Source: Aquabacterium sp. (GTDB lineage Bacteria; Pseudomonadota; Gammaproteobacteria; Burkholderiales; Burkholderiaceae_C). From it: DNA of 64,000 nucleotides. How positions within the stretch are numbered: the first letter of the stretch is position 1; every line of letters begins with the position of its first letter. The position numbers and the translations under genes are program-made. The notes under the pieces are model-generated. The model was not told the origin of the DNA. It saw only the letters and a program-made list of their open reading frames with translations, and did not search any database. The stretch is taken from positions 248,001 through 312,000 of the forward strand of contig NZ_JAQSDR010000002.1 in NCBI RefSeq assembly GCF_029946005.1, written 5' to 3'. Of the stretch, positions 18,560 to 30,110 are shown piece by piece.

Positions 18560-19671
18560 GCGGACGCCTTTTTCGAGCTGGTGTTCACAAGTTTCTCGAT
18601 TTCATTGGCGACGGCTGCGGCCGCATTCGGGCGGGCCAGGGCCCTGGCCTGGGTGGCCATGGCCTGCAGGCCGTCACGTGTCAGGGCCTGCAGGCGCTGG
18701 GCCAGCGAGTCGGCCGTCAGCTCGGCTTGCGGCAGGTGCACGGCGGCGCCATGCCCGGCCATGTAGGCGGCGTTGTCGCGTTGGTGCGAAGTGGTCGACA
18801 CCACCAACGGCACCAGAATGCTGGCCACGCCAGCGGCGCACAACTCGCTCACGGTGATGGCGCCAGCCCGGCAGACCAGCACATCGCAGTCGGCCAGGCG
18901 CTGCGCCATGTTGTTGATGAAGGGCACGACCTCGACGTCGCGCACGGTGTCCAGGCCCAATGCCGCGTAGTCGGCCTTGACGTCGTCGAAGTTGGCCATG
19001 CCGGTCTGGTGGGTGACCTTGGGCCGCTGGTCTGCGGGAATCTTCGCCAAGGCCTGGGGCAAGACCTTGTTGAGCGTGACCGCGCCCAGGCTGCCACCGA
19101 CCATCAGCACGCGCAAAGGACCGCTGCGGCCCTGGAACCGATCGGTCGGCATGGCGATGGCCTCAATCTCGGCCCGCACCGGGTTGCCGGTGACGCGGGC
19201 CAGCTTGGTGCTGTTGGCCGCCGGGCCGTCGAAGCCGAAGGCCACCGCGTCGGCGACCGGCAGCAAGGCCCGGTTGCTCATCAGCATGGCGGCATCGGCA
19301 TTGACCAGCACCAGTGGCAAGCCGCGCGCCGCCGCCATCATGCCGCCGGGGAAGCACACATAGCCGCCCATGCCCAGCACGACCGACGCCTTGCGCTTGC
19401 CCAGGATGTTGAAGCACTCGGTGAAGGCTTTGAGCAGCCGCATGCCGCCGGTCATGGTGTGCACCAGGCCCTTGCCGCGCAAGCCATTGAAGGAGATGGT
19501 GTCCAGTGGGATGCCGGTGGGTGGCACCAGGCGGTTCTCCATGCCCGCCTCGGTGCCCAGCCAGCTGACGGTCCAGCCGCGCGCTTGCAACTCTTTGGCC
19601 ACGGCCAGGCCGGGCATGATGTGCCCGCCGGTACCGGCGGCCATGATCACGAGGTGGTGCGCCGTGCTCAT
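18556..19671 (-). CDS. murG: Lipid II synthase MurG (GT28 glycosyltransferase)
   Basis: A 371-residue GT28 enzyme. The N-terminal glycine-rich loop [17 protein letters not shown] binds the lipid carrier side, [15 protein letters not shown] follows, and the C-terminal domain carries [28 protein letters not shown] and [15 protein letters not shown] for UDP-GlcNAc. It transfers GlcNAc to lipid I at the inner face of the membrane. It overlaps ftsW and murC by 4 nt each. A MurE-MurF fusion elsewhere in the same cluster fits the idea, described for Bordetella, that MurG scaffolds the cytoplasmic Mur enzymes. Confidence 0.97.
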   Translation of the reverse strand: MSTAHHLVIMAAGTGGHIMPGLAVAKELQARGWTVSWLGTEAGMENRLVPPTGIPLDTISFNGLRGKGLVHTMTGGMRLLKAFTECFNILGKRKASVVLGMGGYVCFPGGMMAAARGLPLVLVNADAAMLMSNRALLPVADAVAFGFDGPAANSTKLARVTGNPVRAEIEAIAMPTDRFQGRSGPLRVLMVGGSLGAVTLNKVLPQALAKIPADQRPKVTHQTGMANFDDVKADYAALGLDTVRDVEVVPFINNMAQRLADCDVLVCRAGAITVSELCAAGVASILVPLVVSTTSHQRDNAAYMAGHGAAVHLPQAELTADSLAQRLQALTRDGLQAMATQARALARPNAAAAVANEIEKLVNTSSKKASA

Positions 19672-20942
19672 GCGCGACCTCCGCGCATCAACTGCCTGTT
19701 TTCAATGTCCACCCGCAGCACGATGGCCAGCGCGATGCAATTGAGCATCACGCCCGAACCGCCATAGCTCATCAGCGGCAAGGTCAGGCCCTTGGTGGGC
19801 AACACGCCCAGGTTCACGCCCATGTTGATGAAAGCCTGGCCACCCATCCACACGCCCACGCCTTGCGCGACCAGGCCGGAGAACACCCGGTCCAGCGCGA
19901 TGGCCTGGCGGCCGATGTGGAACAGACGGCGCACCAACCAGAAGAAGGCACCGATGACGATGGCCACGCCAATGAAGCCCAGCTCCTCGCCAATCACGGC
20001 CAGCAGAAAGTCGGTGTGGGCCTCGGGCAGGTAGTGCAGCTTCTCAAGGCTGGAGCCCAGGCCTTCGCCAAAGATCTCGCCACGGCCAAAGGCGATCAGC
20101 GAGTGGGTCAGCTGGTAGGCCTTGCCCAGGGCATTCTTCTCATCCCACGGATCGAGGTAAGCAAAGATGCGCTCGCGCCGCCAGGGGCTGAGCGACACCA
20201 TCAACGCGAAGGCACCCACCAGCACGGCCGTGATCAGGAAAAACATGCGCCCGTTGACGCCGCCCAGGAAGAGGATGCTCATGGCAATCACAGCGATCAC
20301 CATGAAGGCGCCCATGTCGGGCTCGGCCAACAACAGCAGGCCCACCACGGCCACGGCCACCGCCATCGGCGCCACGGCGCGGAAGAAACGCTCCTTCACT
20401 TCCATCTTGCGCACCATGTAGTCGGCCGCGTAGAGGGTGATGGCCAGCTTGGCCAATTCAGAAGGCTGGAAGTTCATCACGCCCAGCGGCAACCAGCGGC
20501 GAGCGCCATTGACGCCCTTGCCCACATGCGGGATGAGCACCAACATCAACAACAGCAAAGACAGCACGAACAACCAGGGTGCCACCCGCTCCCACGTCGA
20601 CAAGGGAATTTGCGTGACCACGGCTGCGACCATGATCGACAGGATGAGGAAGAACAGGTGTCGGTGGAAGAAATAGGTGGGCGTGTACTTGGCGAACTTG
20701 GGGCTGTCCGGCAAAGCGATCGACGCTGAATAGACCATGATCAGGCCCAGGGCCAACAGCGACAGCACCACCCACACCAGCGACTGGTCGAAGCCCATCA
20801 CCTTGGAGGGCTGGGCCAGGATGTTGATGCGGTCGCGCACGGGCAAGGCACCGTGGCCCTCGCCATGCTGGCCACGCCAGTTCGACACGCGATCACGCAA
20901 GCCGCCCAGCCAGGCCCTTGGGTTGAAGGCGCTGGCGTTCAT
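19668..20942 (-). CDS. ftsW: Septal peptidoglycan glycosyltransferase FtsW
   Basis: A 424-residue SEDS protein with about ten transmembrane helices after a charged 50-residue N-terminal tail. Typical elements are [69 protein letters not shown] and the C-terminal PLMSYGGSG. It polymerises lipid II at the septum with FtsI. It overlaps murD and murG by 4 nt each. Confidence 0.97.
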   Translation of the reverse strand: MNASAFNPRAWLGGLRDRVSNWRGQHGEGHGALPVRDRINILAQPSKVMGFDQSLVWVVLSLLALGLIMVYSASIALPDSPKFAKYTPTYFFHRHLFFLILSIMVAAVVTQIPLSTWERVAPWLFVLSLLLLMLVLIPHVGKGVNGARRWLPLGVMNFQPSELAKLAITLYAADYMVRKMEVKERFFRAVAPMAVAVAVVGLLLLAEPDMGAFMVIAVIAMSILFLGGVNGRMFFLITAVLVGAFALMVSLSPWRRERIFAYLDPWDEKNALGKAYQLTHSLIAFGRGEIFGEGLGSSLEKLHYLPEAHTDFLLAVIGEELGFIGVAIVIGAFFWLVRRLFHIGRQAIALDRVFSGLVAQGVGVWMGGQAFINMGVNLGVLPTKGLTLPLMSYGGSGVMLNCIALAIVLRVDIENRQLMRGGRA

Positions 20943-22756
20943 GCGACCTCTCCCCGCTCGATGGCCAACTCGCGCACGGTGTCGATGAACACCTGGGCGC
21001 GGTGGCCGTAGTTGCGGAACATGTCCAGGCTGGCGCAGGCGGGGCTGAGCAGCACGGCATCACCCGGCTGGGCCTGCTCGAAAGCCCAGCGCGTGGCGGC
21101 CTCCAGGCTGTCGTGGCCTTGCAGGCGCAGAGGCTCGCCGTTGGCATGGTGCGCGCCTGACAAGACCTCTTGCAGGGCCGGGCCATCGCGGCCGATCAAG
21201 GCCACAGCGCGCGCGTAGCGCCCCACCGGGTCGACCAAAGGTTCGAAGTCCTGGCCCTTGCCATCGCCCCCCAGGATCAGGACCAGCTTGCCGGGCGACA
21301 GGTCGGAGCCCAGGCCCTGCAGCGCGGCCACGGTGGCGCCCACATTGGTGCCTTTGCTGTCGTCGATGGCATCAATTCCAGCCACGGTGGCCACATGCTC
21401 CACGCGATGCGGCTCGCCCCGGTATTCACGCAAGCCATGCAGCATCGGTGCCAGCGGACAACCCACTGCGGTAGCCAGGGCCAAGGCCGCCAGCGCATTG
21501 GACGCGTTGTGGCGGCCACGAATCCGCAAGGCGTCGGCCGGCATCAGACGCTGCAGGATGAGCTCTTCCTCGTCGCCCTTCTTGCGCTTGATGGTGGGGT
21601 CGGCCTCCAGGGCACGCATCAACCAGGCCATGCCGCTTTCAGTGACCAGGCCGAAGTCGCCGGGACGCTGTGGCGCATCCAGGCCAAACTTGACCAAGTG
21701 GCGGTGCAGCACCTTGGCCGGACGGCCGCGGGCGACGGACTTGATGACCTCGGGCTCGGGCACCATCGCCAGCACGGCCGGGTCATCGCGGTTGATGACC
21801 ATGGTGGCCTGCTTGCCGTAGATGCGGGCCTTGGCGGCCGCGTAGGCCTTCATCGTGCCGTGCCAGTCCAGGTGGTCCTGCGTGATGTTCAGCACCACGG
21901 CTGCGCTGGGCTCGAAGTTGCTCACGCCATCCAGCTGGAAGCTGGACAACTCCAGCACCCAGACCTCGGGCAGGACTTCGAACACCGGGGCGGAAGGTGG
22001 CGGCGGGGTCAGGACGATCAAGGGCGCGTCGGCATCATCCGGGATCACGGTGGGTGCGGGTTCCTCGCTGGGGACGTCCAGTTCGCGCTCAGGTTCCGGT
22101 TCGTGTTCGGCATCAGGCGATGCATCTTCAGGTTTCAGCGCAGCGTCGGCGGCGACTTCAGGCAGCGATTCGGCCACCACGGTTTCTTCGTCGGTGGCTG
22201 GAGCGGCCTCGGCAACGGGTGCTTCGATCTCGCCCACCGGCTCAGGCTCCAGGTCCAACGCCGCACCCAAGGTGTCCAGCAAGGTCGGGCCAATGTTGCC
22301 GGCCATGCCCACGCGCTTGCCCGCCCGCTCGATCAACTGCGCGGTCAACGAGGTCGTCGTGGTCTTGCCATTGGTGCCGGTGATGGCGATCACCTTGGGC
22401 GCGTAAGCCCGATCAACTTTCAGGTCAGCCAGGGCGGAGGCGAACAGCGACAACTCGCCGCGCACCGGGATGCCCAGTTCATCGGCTTTCTCCATCAGGG
22501 CGGCCACCTCGGGCGAAGTGGGTGCCAGGCCTGGGCTCTTCAACACCAGCTTGACGCCGTCCAGCAACTCCAGCCCCAGCCCCACGTGCAAGGTGGCACC
22601 CGGCACGTCCTGCGCCAGCGTGGCGGCCTGCGGTGGCGCCTCGCGCGTGTCGGCCACGCGCACGGTGGCCCCGCAACGCGCACTCCAGCGCGCCATGGCC
22701 AGGCCGGAGTCGCCCAGACCCAGGATCAGCACGGTGATGTCGCGGAGGTAGTGCAT
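20939..22756 (-). CDS. murD: UDP-N-acetylmuramoylalanine--D-glutamate ligase MurD with large acidic insert
   Basis: A 605-residue MurD, over 100 residues longer than the usual 440-500. The core is intact: [38 protein letters not shown] (ATP loop, residues 125-137), [54 protein letters not shown] and [12 protein letters not shown]. Between [12 protein letters not shown] and VLELSSFQL a stretch of about 95 residues (about 168-262, bases 21971-22255), rich in Glu, Asp, Ala and Pro, replaces what is normally a few residues. It should be a disordered surface loop away from the ATP loop. A second smaller, Lys/Arg/Glu-containing expansion is near [10 protein letters not shown]. It adds D-Glu to UDP-MurNAc-L-Ala. 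The 20-nt gap to mraY makes it part of the same operon. Confidence 0.95.
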   Translation of the reverse strand: MHYLRDITVLILGLGDSGLAMARWSARCGATVRVADTREAPPQAATLAQDVPGATLHVGLGLELLDGVKLVLKSPGLAPTSPEVAALMEKADELGIPVRGELSLFASALADLKVDRAYAPKVIAITGTNGKTTTTSLTAQLIERAGKRVGMAGNIGPTLLDTLGAALDLEPEPVGEIEAPVAEAAPATDEETVVAESLPEVAADAALKPEDASPDAEHEPEPERELDVPSEEPAPTVIPDDADAPLIVLTPPPPSAPVFEVLPEVWVLELSSFQLDGVSNFEPSAAVVLNITQDHLDWHGTMKAYAAAKARIYGKQATMVINRDDPAVLAMVPEPEVIKSVARGRPAKVLHRHLVKFGLDAPQRPGDFGLVTESGMAWLMRALEADPTIKRKKGDEEELILQRLMPADALRIRGRHNASNALAALALATAVGCPLAPMLHGLREYRGEPHRVEHVATVAGIDAIDDSKGTNVGATVAALQGLGSDLSPGKLVLILGGDGKGQDFEPLVDPVGRYARAVALIGRDGPALQEVLSGAHHANGEPLRLQGHDSLEAATRWAFEQAQPGDAVLLSPACASLDMFRNYGHRAQVFIDTVRELAIERGEVA

Positions 22757-22775
22757 GTGTTCGTGGCGGTGCGGC

Positions 22776-23954
22776 TCAGCGCAGCTTCAAGGAGGACAGG
22801 CCCAGCAGGCACAAGAGCATGGTGATGATCCAGAAGCGGACCACGACCTGCGTTTCTTTCCAGCCGGACTTTTCAAAGTGGTGGTGCAAGGGCGCCATCA
22901 GAAATATGCGGCGGCCCTCGCCAAATTTCTTCTTGGTGTACTTGAAGTAACCGACCTGCACCATGACCGACAGCGCCTCCAGCACGAAGACACCGCCCAT
23001 CAGGGCCAGCACGATCTCCTGGCGCACGATCACGGCGATGGTGCCCAGCGCGCCGCCCAGCGCCAACGCGCCGACATCGCCCATGAACACCTCGGCCGGG
23101 TAAGCGTTGAACCATAAAAAGGCCAACCCCGCCCCCGCCATCGCGGCGCAAAAAATCAACAGCTCGCCCGCCCCCGGGATGTGCGGCAGCAGCAGGTATT
23201 TGGAGAACACGGCGTTGCCCGTGACGTAGCAGAAGATGCCCATCACGGAGCCCACCATCACCACCGGCATGATGGCCAGGCCGTCCAGGCCATCGGTCAG
23301 GTTGACGGCATTGCTGGTGCCCACGATCACGATGTAACTCAGCACGATGAAGCCCCACACGCCCAGCGGGTAGCTCACGGTTTTGAAGAAGGGCACGATC
23401 AGATCGGCCTTGGGCGGCAGGTCGTTCGAGAAGCCCGAACCAATCCAGCGGAAGAACAACTCGAGCACGCGCAGGTTGTTGGTCTCGGACACGCTGAAGG
23501 CCAGATACAAGGCCGCGATCAGGCCGATGACCGACTGCCAGAAGTACTTCTCGCGCGAGGGCATGCCTTCGGGGTCTTTGTGCACCACCTTGCGCCAGTC
23601 GTCGGCCCAGCCAATGGCGCCAAAGCCCGTGGTCACGATCATCACGATCCACACGAAGCGGTTGGACCAGTCGAACCACAGCAGCGTGGACACACCGATG
23701 GCCAGCAGGATCAACGCGCCGCCCATGGTGGGCGTGCCGCGCTTGGTCAGGTGGCTTTGCATCGCGTAGTCGCGGATGGGCTGGCCGATCTTCAACTCGG
23801 TGAGCTTGCGGATCAGAGCGGGGCCCAGCGCCAGTCCGATCAGCAAGGCGGTCATGGCCGCCATCACCGAGCGGAAGGTCAGGTACTGGAAGACGCGCAG
23901 GAAGCCCCATTCGGGGTGCAGCACCTGCAGCCATTCGGTCAGGCTAAGCAGCAT
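22776..23954 (-). CDS. mraY: Phospho-N-acetylmuramoyl-pentapeptide transferase MraY
   Basis: A 392-residue polytopic membrane enzyme with about ten helices and the family motifs [65 protein letters not shown] and [14 protein letters not shown]. It makes lipid I by moving phospho-MurNAc-pentapeptide onto undecaprenyl phosphate. The ATG at 23954 (MLLSLTEWL) fits the family; a GTG two codons earlier is possible. The start overlaps the end of murE-murF by about 11 nt. Confidence 0.97.
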   Translation of the reverse strand: MLLSLTEWLQVLHPEWGFLRVFQYLTFRSVMAAMTALLIGLALGPALIRKLTELKIGQPIRDYAMQSHLTKRGTPTMGGALILLAIGVSTLLWFDWSNRFVWIVMIVTTGFGAIGWADDWRKVVHKDPEGMPSREKYFWQSVIGLIAALYLAFSVSETNNLRVLELFFRWIGSGFSNDLPPKADLIVPFFKTVSYPLGVWGFIVLSYIVIVGTSNAVNLTDGLDGLAIMPVVMVGSVMGIFCYVTGNAVFSKYLLLPHIPGAGELLIFCAAMAGAGLAFLWFNAYPAEVFMGDVGALALGGALGTIAVIVRQEIVLALMGGVFVLEALSVMVQVGYFKYTKKKFGEGRRIFLMAPLHHHFEKSGWKETQVVVRFWIITMLLCLLGLSSLKLR

Positions 23955-26904
23955 GGGCACCCCCCAGCAGCACAGCGACGACTTGTTCCATTTTCATGAA
24001 GCGAGACCCTTTGACCAGGACCGACGCGGCTTCAGGCGCCCCGGTCTTTGTGTGGAGCGCGGCCACGATGTCGGCGGCGCTGTTGAAATGACGGGCGTGG
24101 GCACCAAAGGCCTGGGCCGCGTGTGCGCACAAGCTGCCAGCGGTCCAGAACTGCTCGATGCCGCGCTCATGGGCGTAGCGCCCCACCTCTTCGTGGAAGG
24201 CCGGGCCTTGGTTGCCCACCTCGCCCATGTCACCGAGCACCAGCCAGTGCGGGCCCGGCAGGCCGGCCAGCATGTCGATGGCGGCGCGCACCGAATCCGG
24301 GTTGGCGTTGTAGCTGTCGTCGATCAAGGTGACATCGCGGCCCTGGCGCTGGATGCCGTGCAATTGCGATCGGCCTTTGACCGGCTCGAAGGCCTGCAAG
24401 CCCGTCACCACGGCGGTCAAGGGCGCGCCCGCCGCCAATGCAGAGGCGGCGGCGGCCAGCGCGTTGCGCACATTGTGGGCACCGGCCATGGGCAGCTTGA
24501 CGCTGGCCTGGCCGGCTGGCGTGCTCAGCGCGATCACCCAATGCGGTGCGGGCAAGCTTTGCCAGGTGGCCTGCCCGGTGACAGCCGCGGGGCCTTCGGT
24601 GGCGAAGTCGATCACACGGCACCCGTCGGCCAGCTTGCGCCAGATCGGCGCGTGCTCATCGTCGGCCGGGAAAACCGCCACACCGCCGCGCGACAAAGCC
24701 TGCAGCACGGCCCCGTTTTCACGCGCCACAGCCTCGACCGTGTGCATGAATTCCTGGTGCTCGCGCTGGGCGTTGTTGACCAGGGCCACCGTGGGCGCGG
24801 CGATGGCCGACAGCTGGGCGATCTCGCCGGGGTGGTTCATGCCCAACTCGACCACGGCGCAACGGTGCTTGCCTTCGCGCAAGCGCAGCAAGGTCAGCGG
24901 CACGCCGATCTCGTTGTTGTAATTGCCTTGCGTGGACAAGGCCGCCTCAGGCAGACCTTGCTCGACCACCCAGGCCCGCAGGATCGAGGCGATCATCTGC
25001 GTGACGGTGGTCTTGCCATTGCTGCCGGTGACGGCGATCAAGGGGATGTCAAAACGCGAACGCCAACCCGAGGCCAGCCAACCCAAGGCCGCGCGCGTGT
25101 CGCTGACGGTCAAGCCGGGCAGGCCTGAGCTGTCCAGGCCGCGCTGCACCAAGGCGGCCACGGCACCCGCCTCCTTGGCTTGCGGCAGAAAATCGTGTGC
25201 ATCGAAACGCTCACCACGCAGGGCCACGAACAGGTCACCCCGTTGCAGGGTGCGGGTGTCGGTGTGGGCGCGCAGCAAAGGGGTGGCCGGGTCACCGGAC
25301 AAGGTCGAACCCGGCAAAAGCTGTTGGGCCAGGCCGAGGGTCATCATGGGTGCACTGCCTTGAACAGAGGTGCCAAAACGGCTGACCAAAGCCTGGGTGG
25401 CCTGGTCGGTGTCGGAAAACGGGGTCTTGACGCCCGCCACTTCCTGGGTGGTTTCATGACCCTTGCCAGCGATGAGCACCACGTCCTTGAGATCGCAGCG
25501 CGAGATCGCATCGGCAATCGCTTCAGCGCGGTCGTCCAGCACGTCGACGTCGTCGTGGCGCGCGATGCCCGCCATGATCTGCGAGAGGATGAAGCAAGGC
25601 TTTTCATCGCGCGGGTTGTCGCTGGTCAGCACCAGGTGATCGGCGAACTGCTCGGCGATCGCACCCATCAGCGGGCGCTTGATCGGGTCGCGGTTGCCGC
25701 CACAGCCGAACACACACCACAGCTGACCACCCCGGGCCTTGGCCAAGGGCGACAAGGCGCACAGCGCTTTCTTCAAGGCATCGGGCGTGTGTGCATAGTC
25801 GACCACCACGACCGGCATGCCTTCTGGCGCGACGTTGGGCAGGGACACCTGCTGCATGCGGCCCGGCACGGGCGTGAGGTTTTCGCAAGCGGCCACGGCC
25901 TGGCTCAAGGGCACGCCCAAGGCGCGCAAGGCACCGATCACCGCCAGCAGGTTCGAGGCATTGAACTCGCCCACCAGGTGGGTGTGGACCTCGACATGGT
26001 CCAGCGTGGCGTCCAGATCGGCATCGCGCTCGACCAGGGTGAAGCCCATGCCCTCGGCGTGGTGCGTCAGGCCCGTGGCCTGCAGGCGGGCCGTGTGCAC
26101 CAGGCCGTAAGTCCACAAATCAAGGCCGCGCGCGCTCACGCCGTCGGCCAAGGAGCCACCCGCAGGGTCGTCCAGGTTGACCACGGCGGCGCGCAGGCCC
26201 GGCCAATCGAACAAGGCCCGCTTGGCCTCCCAGTAGGCGGCCATGCTGCCGTGGTAATCCAAGTGATCCTGCGTGAAATTGGTGAACTGGGCCACGCTGA
26301 TGCGCGTGGCGCCCAGGCGCTGCTCTTCGATGCCGATGGACGAGGCCTCGATCGCAGCGGCTTGGCAACCCTCATCCACAAAGTGGCGGAAGGTGGCGTG
26401 CAAAGTGATGGGGTCGGGCGTGGTCAAACCCGTGGGGACGAAGTCGCCCGCGCCCGGCTGACCGACCCCCAGCGTGCCAATGACACCGCAGGTGCGGCCC
26501 ACGGCGCTCAGGGCCTGCGCAGTCCACCACGAGGTTGACGTTTTGCCATTGGTGCCGGTCACGGCCACCACATCCAGTTGCGCGCTGGGCTCGCCAAAGA
26601 AGCCATGGGCGATCTCGGCGCTGGCAGCTTTCAAACCCTTGAACGCGGCCACGCGGGCATCGCTGAAGCCAAAGGCCTGAACACCCTCGGCCTCGACCAG
26701 GCAGGCACGGGCCCCATCCTGCAAGGCTTGCTTCACGAAAGCACGACCATCACGCGCCGCACCAGGCCAGGCAATGAAGCCCACGCCCTGCCGGGCTTGT
26801 TCGGCCACCGCGCGGCTGTTCACCGTGAGCGACTTGACGCCTTGTTGGCGCAGCCACGCCAGGGCGTCATCGACAGAAGTGAGGATCAGCAGCGAGGCGC
26901 CCAT
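23944..26904 (-). CDS. murE-murF: Bifunctional MurE-MurF fusion: tripeptide ligase and D-Ala-D-Ala adding enzyme
   Basis: A single 986-residue open frame. Residues 1 to about 505 are Mur[14 protein letters not shown] (115-127), [26 protein letters not shown] in the UDP-sugar region and the meso-diaminopimelate selection motif SDNPRDEKP near residue 428. Residues from about 520 are Mur[48 protein letters not shown] near 623-635, [11 protein letters not shown] and [14 protein letters not shown]. The join at about 505-519 is short and has no frameshift signal. An ATGATG remains exactly where a free MurF would begin (25347), with AAGG 11 nt upstream. The enzyme converts UDP-MurNAc-dipeptide to the pentapeptide in two steps. 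The fusion is known in Bordetella and relatives. It shares one base with the ftsI stop (TGATG). Confidence 0.97.
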   Translation of the reverse strand: MGASLLILTSVDDALAWLRQQGVKSLTVNSRAVAEQARQGVGFIAWPGAARDGRAFVKQALQDGARACLVEAEGVQAFGFSDARVAAFKGLKAASAEIAHGFFGEPSAQLDVVAVTGTNGKTSTSWWTAQALSAVGRTCGVIGTLGVGQPGAGDFVPTGLTTPDPITLHATFRHFVDEGCQAAAIEASSIGIEEQRLGATRISVAQFTNFTQDHLDYHGSMAAYWEAKRALFDWPGLRAAVVNLDDPAGGSLADGVSARGLDLWTYGLVHTARLQATGLTHHAEGMGFTLVERDADLDATLDHVEVHTHLVGEFNASNLLAVIGALRALGVPLSQAVAACENLTPVPGRMQQVSLPNVAPEGMPVVVVDYAHTPDALKKALCALSPLAKARGGQLWCVFGCGGNRDPIKRPLMGAIAEQFADHLVLTSDNPRDEKPCFILSQIMAGIARHDDVDVLDDRAEAIADAISRCDLKDVVLIAGKGHETTQEVAGVKTPFSDTDQATQALVSRFGTSVQGSAPMMTLGLAQQLLPGSTLSGDPATPLLRAHTDTRTLQRGDLFVALRGERFDAHDFLPQAKEAGAVAALVQRGLDSSGLPGLTVSDTRAALGWLASGWRSRFDIPLIAVTGSNGKTTVTQMIASILRAWVVEQGLPEAALSTQGNYNNEIGVPLTLLRLREGKHRCAVVELGMNHPGEIAQLSAIAAPTVALVNNAQREHQEFMHTVEAVARENGAVLQALSRGGVAVFPADDEHAPIWRKLADGCRVIDFATEGPAAVTGQATWQSLPAPHWVIALSTPAGQASVKLPMAGAHNVRNALAAAASALAAGAPLTAVVTGLQAFEPVKGRSQLHGIQRQGRDVTLIDDSYNANPDSVRAAIDMLAGLPGPHWLVLGDMGEVGNQGPAFHEEVGRYAHERGIEQFWTAGSLCAHAAQAFGAHARHFNSAADIVAALHTKTGAPEAASVLVKGSRFMKMEQVVAVLLGGAHAA

Positions 26905-28784
26905 CAGAAGCTTTCCTCCACGCTTTGCATGGCCGTGATGTCGGGCCGCACGTCCAAGTCAGGCATCACGCCCAGGCGGTTCAGGGTTTGCTCGACCACC
27001 TGACTGAACACAGGGGCGGCCACATCACCGCCGAAGTAGACGCCATTGCCCGGCTCGTCCACCATCACCGCGACCACGATGCGCGGATGGCTGATGGGCG
27101 CGATGCCCACGAACCACGAGCGGTACTTGTTGCCGGAGTAGCCCTTGCCTTCTTGCTTGTGCGCCGTGCCGGTCTTGCCACCCACGCTGTAGCCCATGGC
27201 CTGGGCCTTGGGCGCCGTGCCCCCATTGGCGGTGACCATGGCCAGCATCTTGCGGACTTCGCGCGCGGTCTCGGGCGAGAACACACGCGTGCCGCGCACG
27301 GGCACCAGGTCGTCCGCCGGTGCGCTCTGGCCTGGCTTGTAATCGGCACGCACGGCGAGCTTTTTGGGCGTGGCGGTGTCATCGGCCTCATCGCGTTTGA
27401 GCAGGCTGATCGGGATCAACTCGCCATCACGCGCGAACACGGTGTAGGCCTGGGCCAGTTGCAGCAGGCTGGCCGACAGGCCATAGCCATAGCTCATCGT
27501 GACCTGCTCGATGCGGCGCCAGCTTTTGTAAGGACGCAAGCGACCCGTGACCACGCCGGGGAAGCCGATCTGCGGCTTCTGGCCCATGCCCACCGCCGTG
27601 AACAGCTCCCACATTTCCTTGGGCTGGAACTGCAGCGCCATCTTGGCCGTGCCAATGTTGCTGGACTTCTGAATGACCTGCTCCACCGTCAGGTCGCCGT
27701 GCGGGTGCGAATCGGTGATGGTGGCGCCATCGATGGTCATGCGCCCATTGCCGGTGGATATGATCGTGTCGGGCTTGACGCGGTTGGTTTCCAGCGCCCA
27801 GGAGATGATGAAAGGCTTCATCGTGGAGCCGGGCTCGAAGGTGTCCGTCAACGCCCGGTTGCGCAACTGCGCGCCCGTCAGGTTGCGCCGATCGGAAGGG
27901 GTGTAGCTGGGCACGTTGGCCAGGGCCAGCACTTCGCCGGTCTGGGCGTCCAGCACGACCACGCTGCCCGCCTTGGCTTTGTGAAACGCCACGGCATCGC
28001 GGATGCGCTGGTAGGCGTAGAACTGGATCTTGGCGTCGATCGACAAACGGATTTCGCGGCCATCGTCGGCGGGGATCAGATCACCCACAGACTCGACCAC
28101 GCGGCCCAGCCGGTCCTTGATGACGTGGCGCACGCCATCGCGGCCGATCAACTGCTTTTGATAGGCCAGCTCGATGCCTTCCTGGCCTTCGTCCTCAATG
28201 TTGGTGAAGCCCACGATGTGCGCAGCGGCTTCACCTTCGGGATACTGGCGCTTGGTTTCCTTGATCTCGTGCACGCCCTTGATGCCGAGCGCGGCCACTT
28301 GCTGGGCCACGCTGTCGTCCACCTGTCGGCGCAGCCACGCAAAATTCTGGTTGCCATCAAGTCGCTTTTTCAGCTCGGCAGACTTCATGTTCAGCAGCTT
28401 GGCCAGCGCCTTGAACTGCGCGGGCGTGGCCTCGAAATCCTTGGGGATGACCCACAGCGAAGGCGAGGGCACGCTGGACGCCAGCAACTCGCCATTGCGG
28501 TCCAGGATGCGACCACGGTTGGCGGGCAGCTCGATGCGGCGCTCGTAGCGACTGGCACCTTGCTGCAGGTAGAAATCGTTGTGGATGATCTGGATCCAGG
28601 CCGCGCGTCCGATCAGCACGGCAAACCCCAGGCCGATGGCACCGATCAGAAATTTCACGCGCCAAGGTGGCGTGCGCGAGGCCAGCAAGGGGCTGGTGGC
28701 GTAACGCACCGTGGGCATGGCCGAGGCGTTCTGGCGGCGCGGCAGGCGGCGCAGCTTGCGGATCAGGTCACCCACGCGGCTCAT
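26904..28784 (-). CDS. ftsI: Septal transpeptidase FtsI (PBP3)
   Basis: A 626-residue class B penicillin-binding protein: a basic cytoplasmic tail, one transmembrane helix (about 44-66), a pedestal domain (RGRILDRNGELLAS) and a transpeptidase domain with STMK (Ser320 nucleophile), SSN (374-376) and KTGT (537-540). It cross-links septal peptidoglycan with FtsW. The 40-residue N-terminal tail is longer than in E. coli and ends in an Arg-rich stretch. It overlaps ftsL by 4 nt and murE-murF by 1 nt. Confidence 0.97.
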   Translation of the reverse strand: MSRVGDLIRKLRRLPRRQNASAMPTVRYATSPLLASRTPPWRVKFLIGAIGLGFAVLIGRAAWIQIIHNDFYLQQGASRYERRIELPANRGRILDRNGELLASSVPSPSLWVIPKDFEATPAQFKALAKLLNMKSAELKKRLDGNQNFAWLRRQVDDSVAQQVAALGIKGVHEIKETKRQYPEGEAAAHIVGFTNIEDEGQEGIELAYQKQLIGRDGVRHVIKDRLGRVVESVGDLIPADDGREIRLSIDAKIQFYAYQRIRDAVAFHKAKAGSVVVLDAQTGEVLALANVPSYTPSDRRNLTGAQLRNRALTDTFEPGSTMKPFIISWALETNRVKPDTIISTGNGRMTIDGATITDSHPHGDLTVEQVIQKSSNIGTAKMALQFQPKEMWELFTAVGMGQKPQIGFPGVVTGRLRPYKSWRRIEQVTMSYGYGLSASLLQLAQAYTVFARDGELIPISLLKRDEADDTATPKKLAVRADYKPGQSAPADDLVPVRGTRVFSPETAREVRKMLAMVTANGGTAPKAQAMGYSVGGKTGTAHKQEGKGYSGNKYRSWFVGIAPISHPRIVVAVMVDEPGNGVYFGGDVAAPVFSQVVEQTLNRLGVMPDLDVRPDITAMQSVEESF

Positions 28785-29074
28785 GGCGTGGCCTCCGCTG
28801 GCGAAGAGGCCGCTTCATTCACATAGTGCGTGACGGCAGGCGTGGCGCTGAACATGCGCAGCTTTTCGCGGGCCAGTTTTTCAACGCGCAAAGGCGTGGC
28901 CTGCGCACGCTTGTCCAACAGCAAACGTTCGCGGTCGCTTTGCAACTCATGGTCGCGGCTCTGAGCCTTTTCCAACTCAACGAACAAATGCCGAGACTCG
29001 TAGCTGGAGCGGATCAACCAGACGCAGCTGAACAGCAGCATCGCCACGAGGAGCAGATTGAGCCGCGCCATCAC
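28781..29074 (-). CDS. ftsL: Cell division protein FtsL
   Basis: A 97-residue bitopic protein: one transmembrane helix at the N-terminus ([15 protein letters not shown]), then a heptad-like coiled coil ([28 protein letters not shown]) and the conserved [11 protein letters not shown]. It joins FtsB and FtsQ to control FtsWI. It is recognised mainly by size, topology and position between rsmH and ftsI, overlapping each by 4 nt. Confidence 0.93.
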   Translation of the reverse strand: MMARLNLLLVAMLLFSCVWLIRSSYESRHLFVELEKAQSRDHELQSDRERLLLDKRAQATPLRVEKLAREKLRMFSATPAVTHYVNEAASSPAEATP

Positions 29075-30105
29075 TTGCGCCCGCCCTTGTCGCGCTTGCC
29101 ACGCGCCTTGCCCGCACCTTCAGGCTGCGCCAGCTCATGCGACCAGGGCACATCGGAGCGCTCGGCTACTCGCAGCACGGCGGAACGCGAGCGCGGATTG
29201 CCATCCACCTCGTTGTAAGACGGTTTGATGCGGCCCAGCGAATGCAGCAGTTTGGCCTTGGGCGGCGCGAAGGGCGCGCGGCGATCGACCTCGTCGCGGC
29301 TGTGCTTGGCGATGAAGGTTTTGACGATGCGGTCTTCCAGCGAGTGGAAGCTGATGACCGCGAGGCGACCGCCAGGGGCCAGCATCTTCAAGGCTGCCTC
29401 CAGCGCGTCTTGCAGTTCCCCAAGCTCGCGGTTGACGTGAATCCGTAGAGCTTGAAAGGTGCGCGTGGCGGGGTTCTGCCCGGCTTCACGCGTTTTGACC
29501 GCACCAGCCACGACGTTGGACAACTCGGCCGTGGTTCGCACGGGCTGTCCTGCCTCGCGGCGAGCCACAAGCGCCTTTGCAATCGGGCGAGCAAACCGTT
29601 CTTCTCCATAGGTCTGAATCACCTCGGCCAGTTCATCGATGGAGGCATGGGCCAGGTAGTCGGCCACGCTCTCGCCCTGCGTGGTGTCCATGCGCATGTC
29701 CAGCGGCGCATCGAAGCGGAAGCTGAACCCGCGCTCCGGGTTGTCGATCTGCGGCGACGACACGCCGATGTCCATCAGCAAGCCGTGCACGGGGCCCAAG
29801 CCCAACTCGCTGACCACCTCGCCCCAATTGGAGAAGGCGGCATGTTCGATGCGAAAGCGTGGGTCGGTGATGGCCTGCGCACCGGTGGTCGCGTGGGCGA
29901 TGGCGTCCGGATCGCGGTCCAGCGCCAGCAGCCGGGCTTGCGGGCCCAGTTGCGACAGGAGCAGACGCGAGTGGCCGCCGCGCCCAAAGGTAGCGTCCAC
30001 GTAAAGACCTTGCGGATGCGGGCCCACTTCCGGATCCCACAAGGCATTGACCGCCTCGGTCAGCAGGACGGTGGTGTGCTGCCAAGGTGTTTGCTCCTGG
30101 TGCAT
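29071..30105 (-). CDS. rsmH: 16S rRNA m4C1402 methyltransferase RsmH (MraW)
   Basis: A 344-residue methyltransferase with [22 protein letters not shown] (SAM loop, residues about 35-46), [47 protein letters not shown] and [18 protein letters not shown] Lys/Arg-rich tail ([15 protein letters not shown]) ends the protein. The ATG at 30105 lies 5 nt after the mraZ stop codon; in-frame sequence further upstream falls inside mraZ and is not conserved. It methylates C1402 of 16S rRNA. Confidence 0.96.
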   Translation of the reverse strand: MHQEQTPWQHTTVLLTEAVNALWDPEVGPHPQGLYVDATFGRGGHSRLLLSQLGPQARLLALDRDPDAIAHATTGAQAITDPRFRIEHAAFSNWGEVVSELGLGPVHGLLMDIGVSSPQIDNPERGFSFRFDAPLDMRMDTTQGESVADYLAHASIDELAEVIQTYGEERFARPIAKALVARREAGQPVRTTAELSNVVAGAVKTREAGQNPATRTFQALRIHVNRELGELQDALEAALKMLAPGGRLAVISFHSLEDRIVKTFIAKHSRDEVDRRAPFAPPKAKLLHSLGRIKPSYNEVDGNPRSRSAVLRVAERSDVPWSHELAQPEGAGKARGKRDKGGRK

Positions 30106-30110
30106 CGCGG

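Noticed and set aside
16226..18766. An 846-codon frame on the plus strand across ddlB, murC and the end of murG.
   Set aside because: It is antisense to three well-supported genes, of low-complexity composition rich in Gly, His, Gln and Arg, and explained by codon bias on the other strand.
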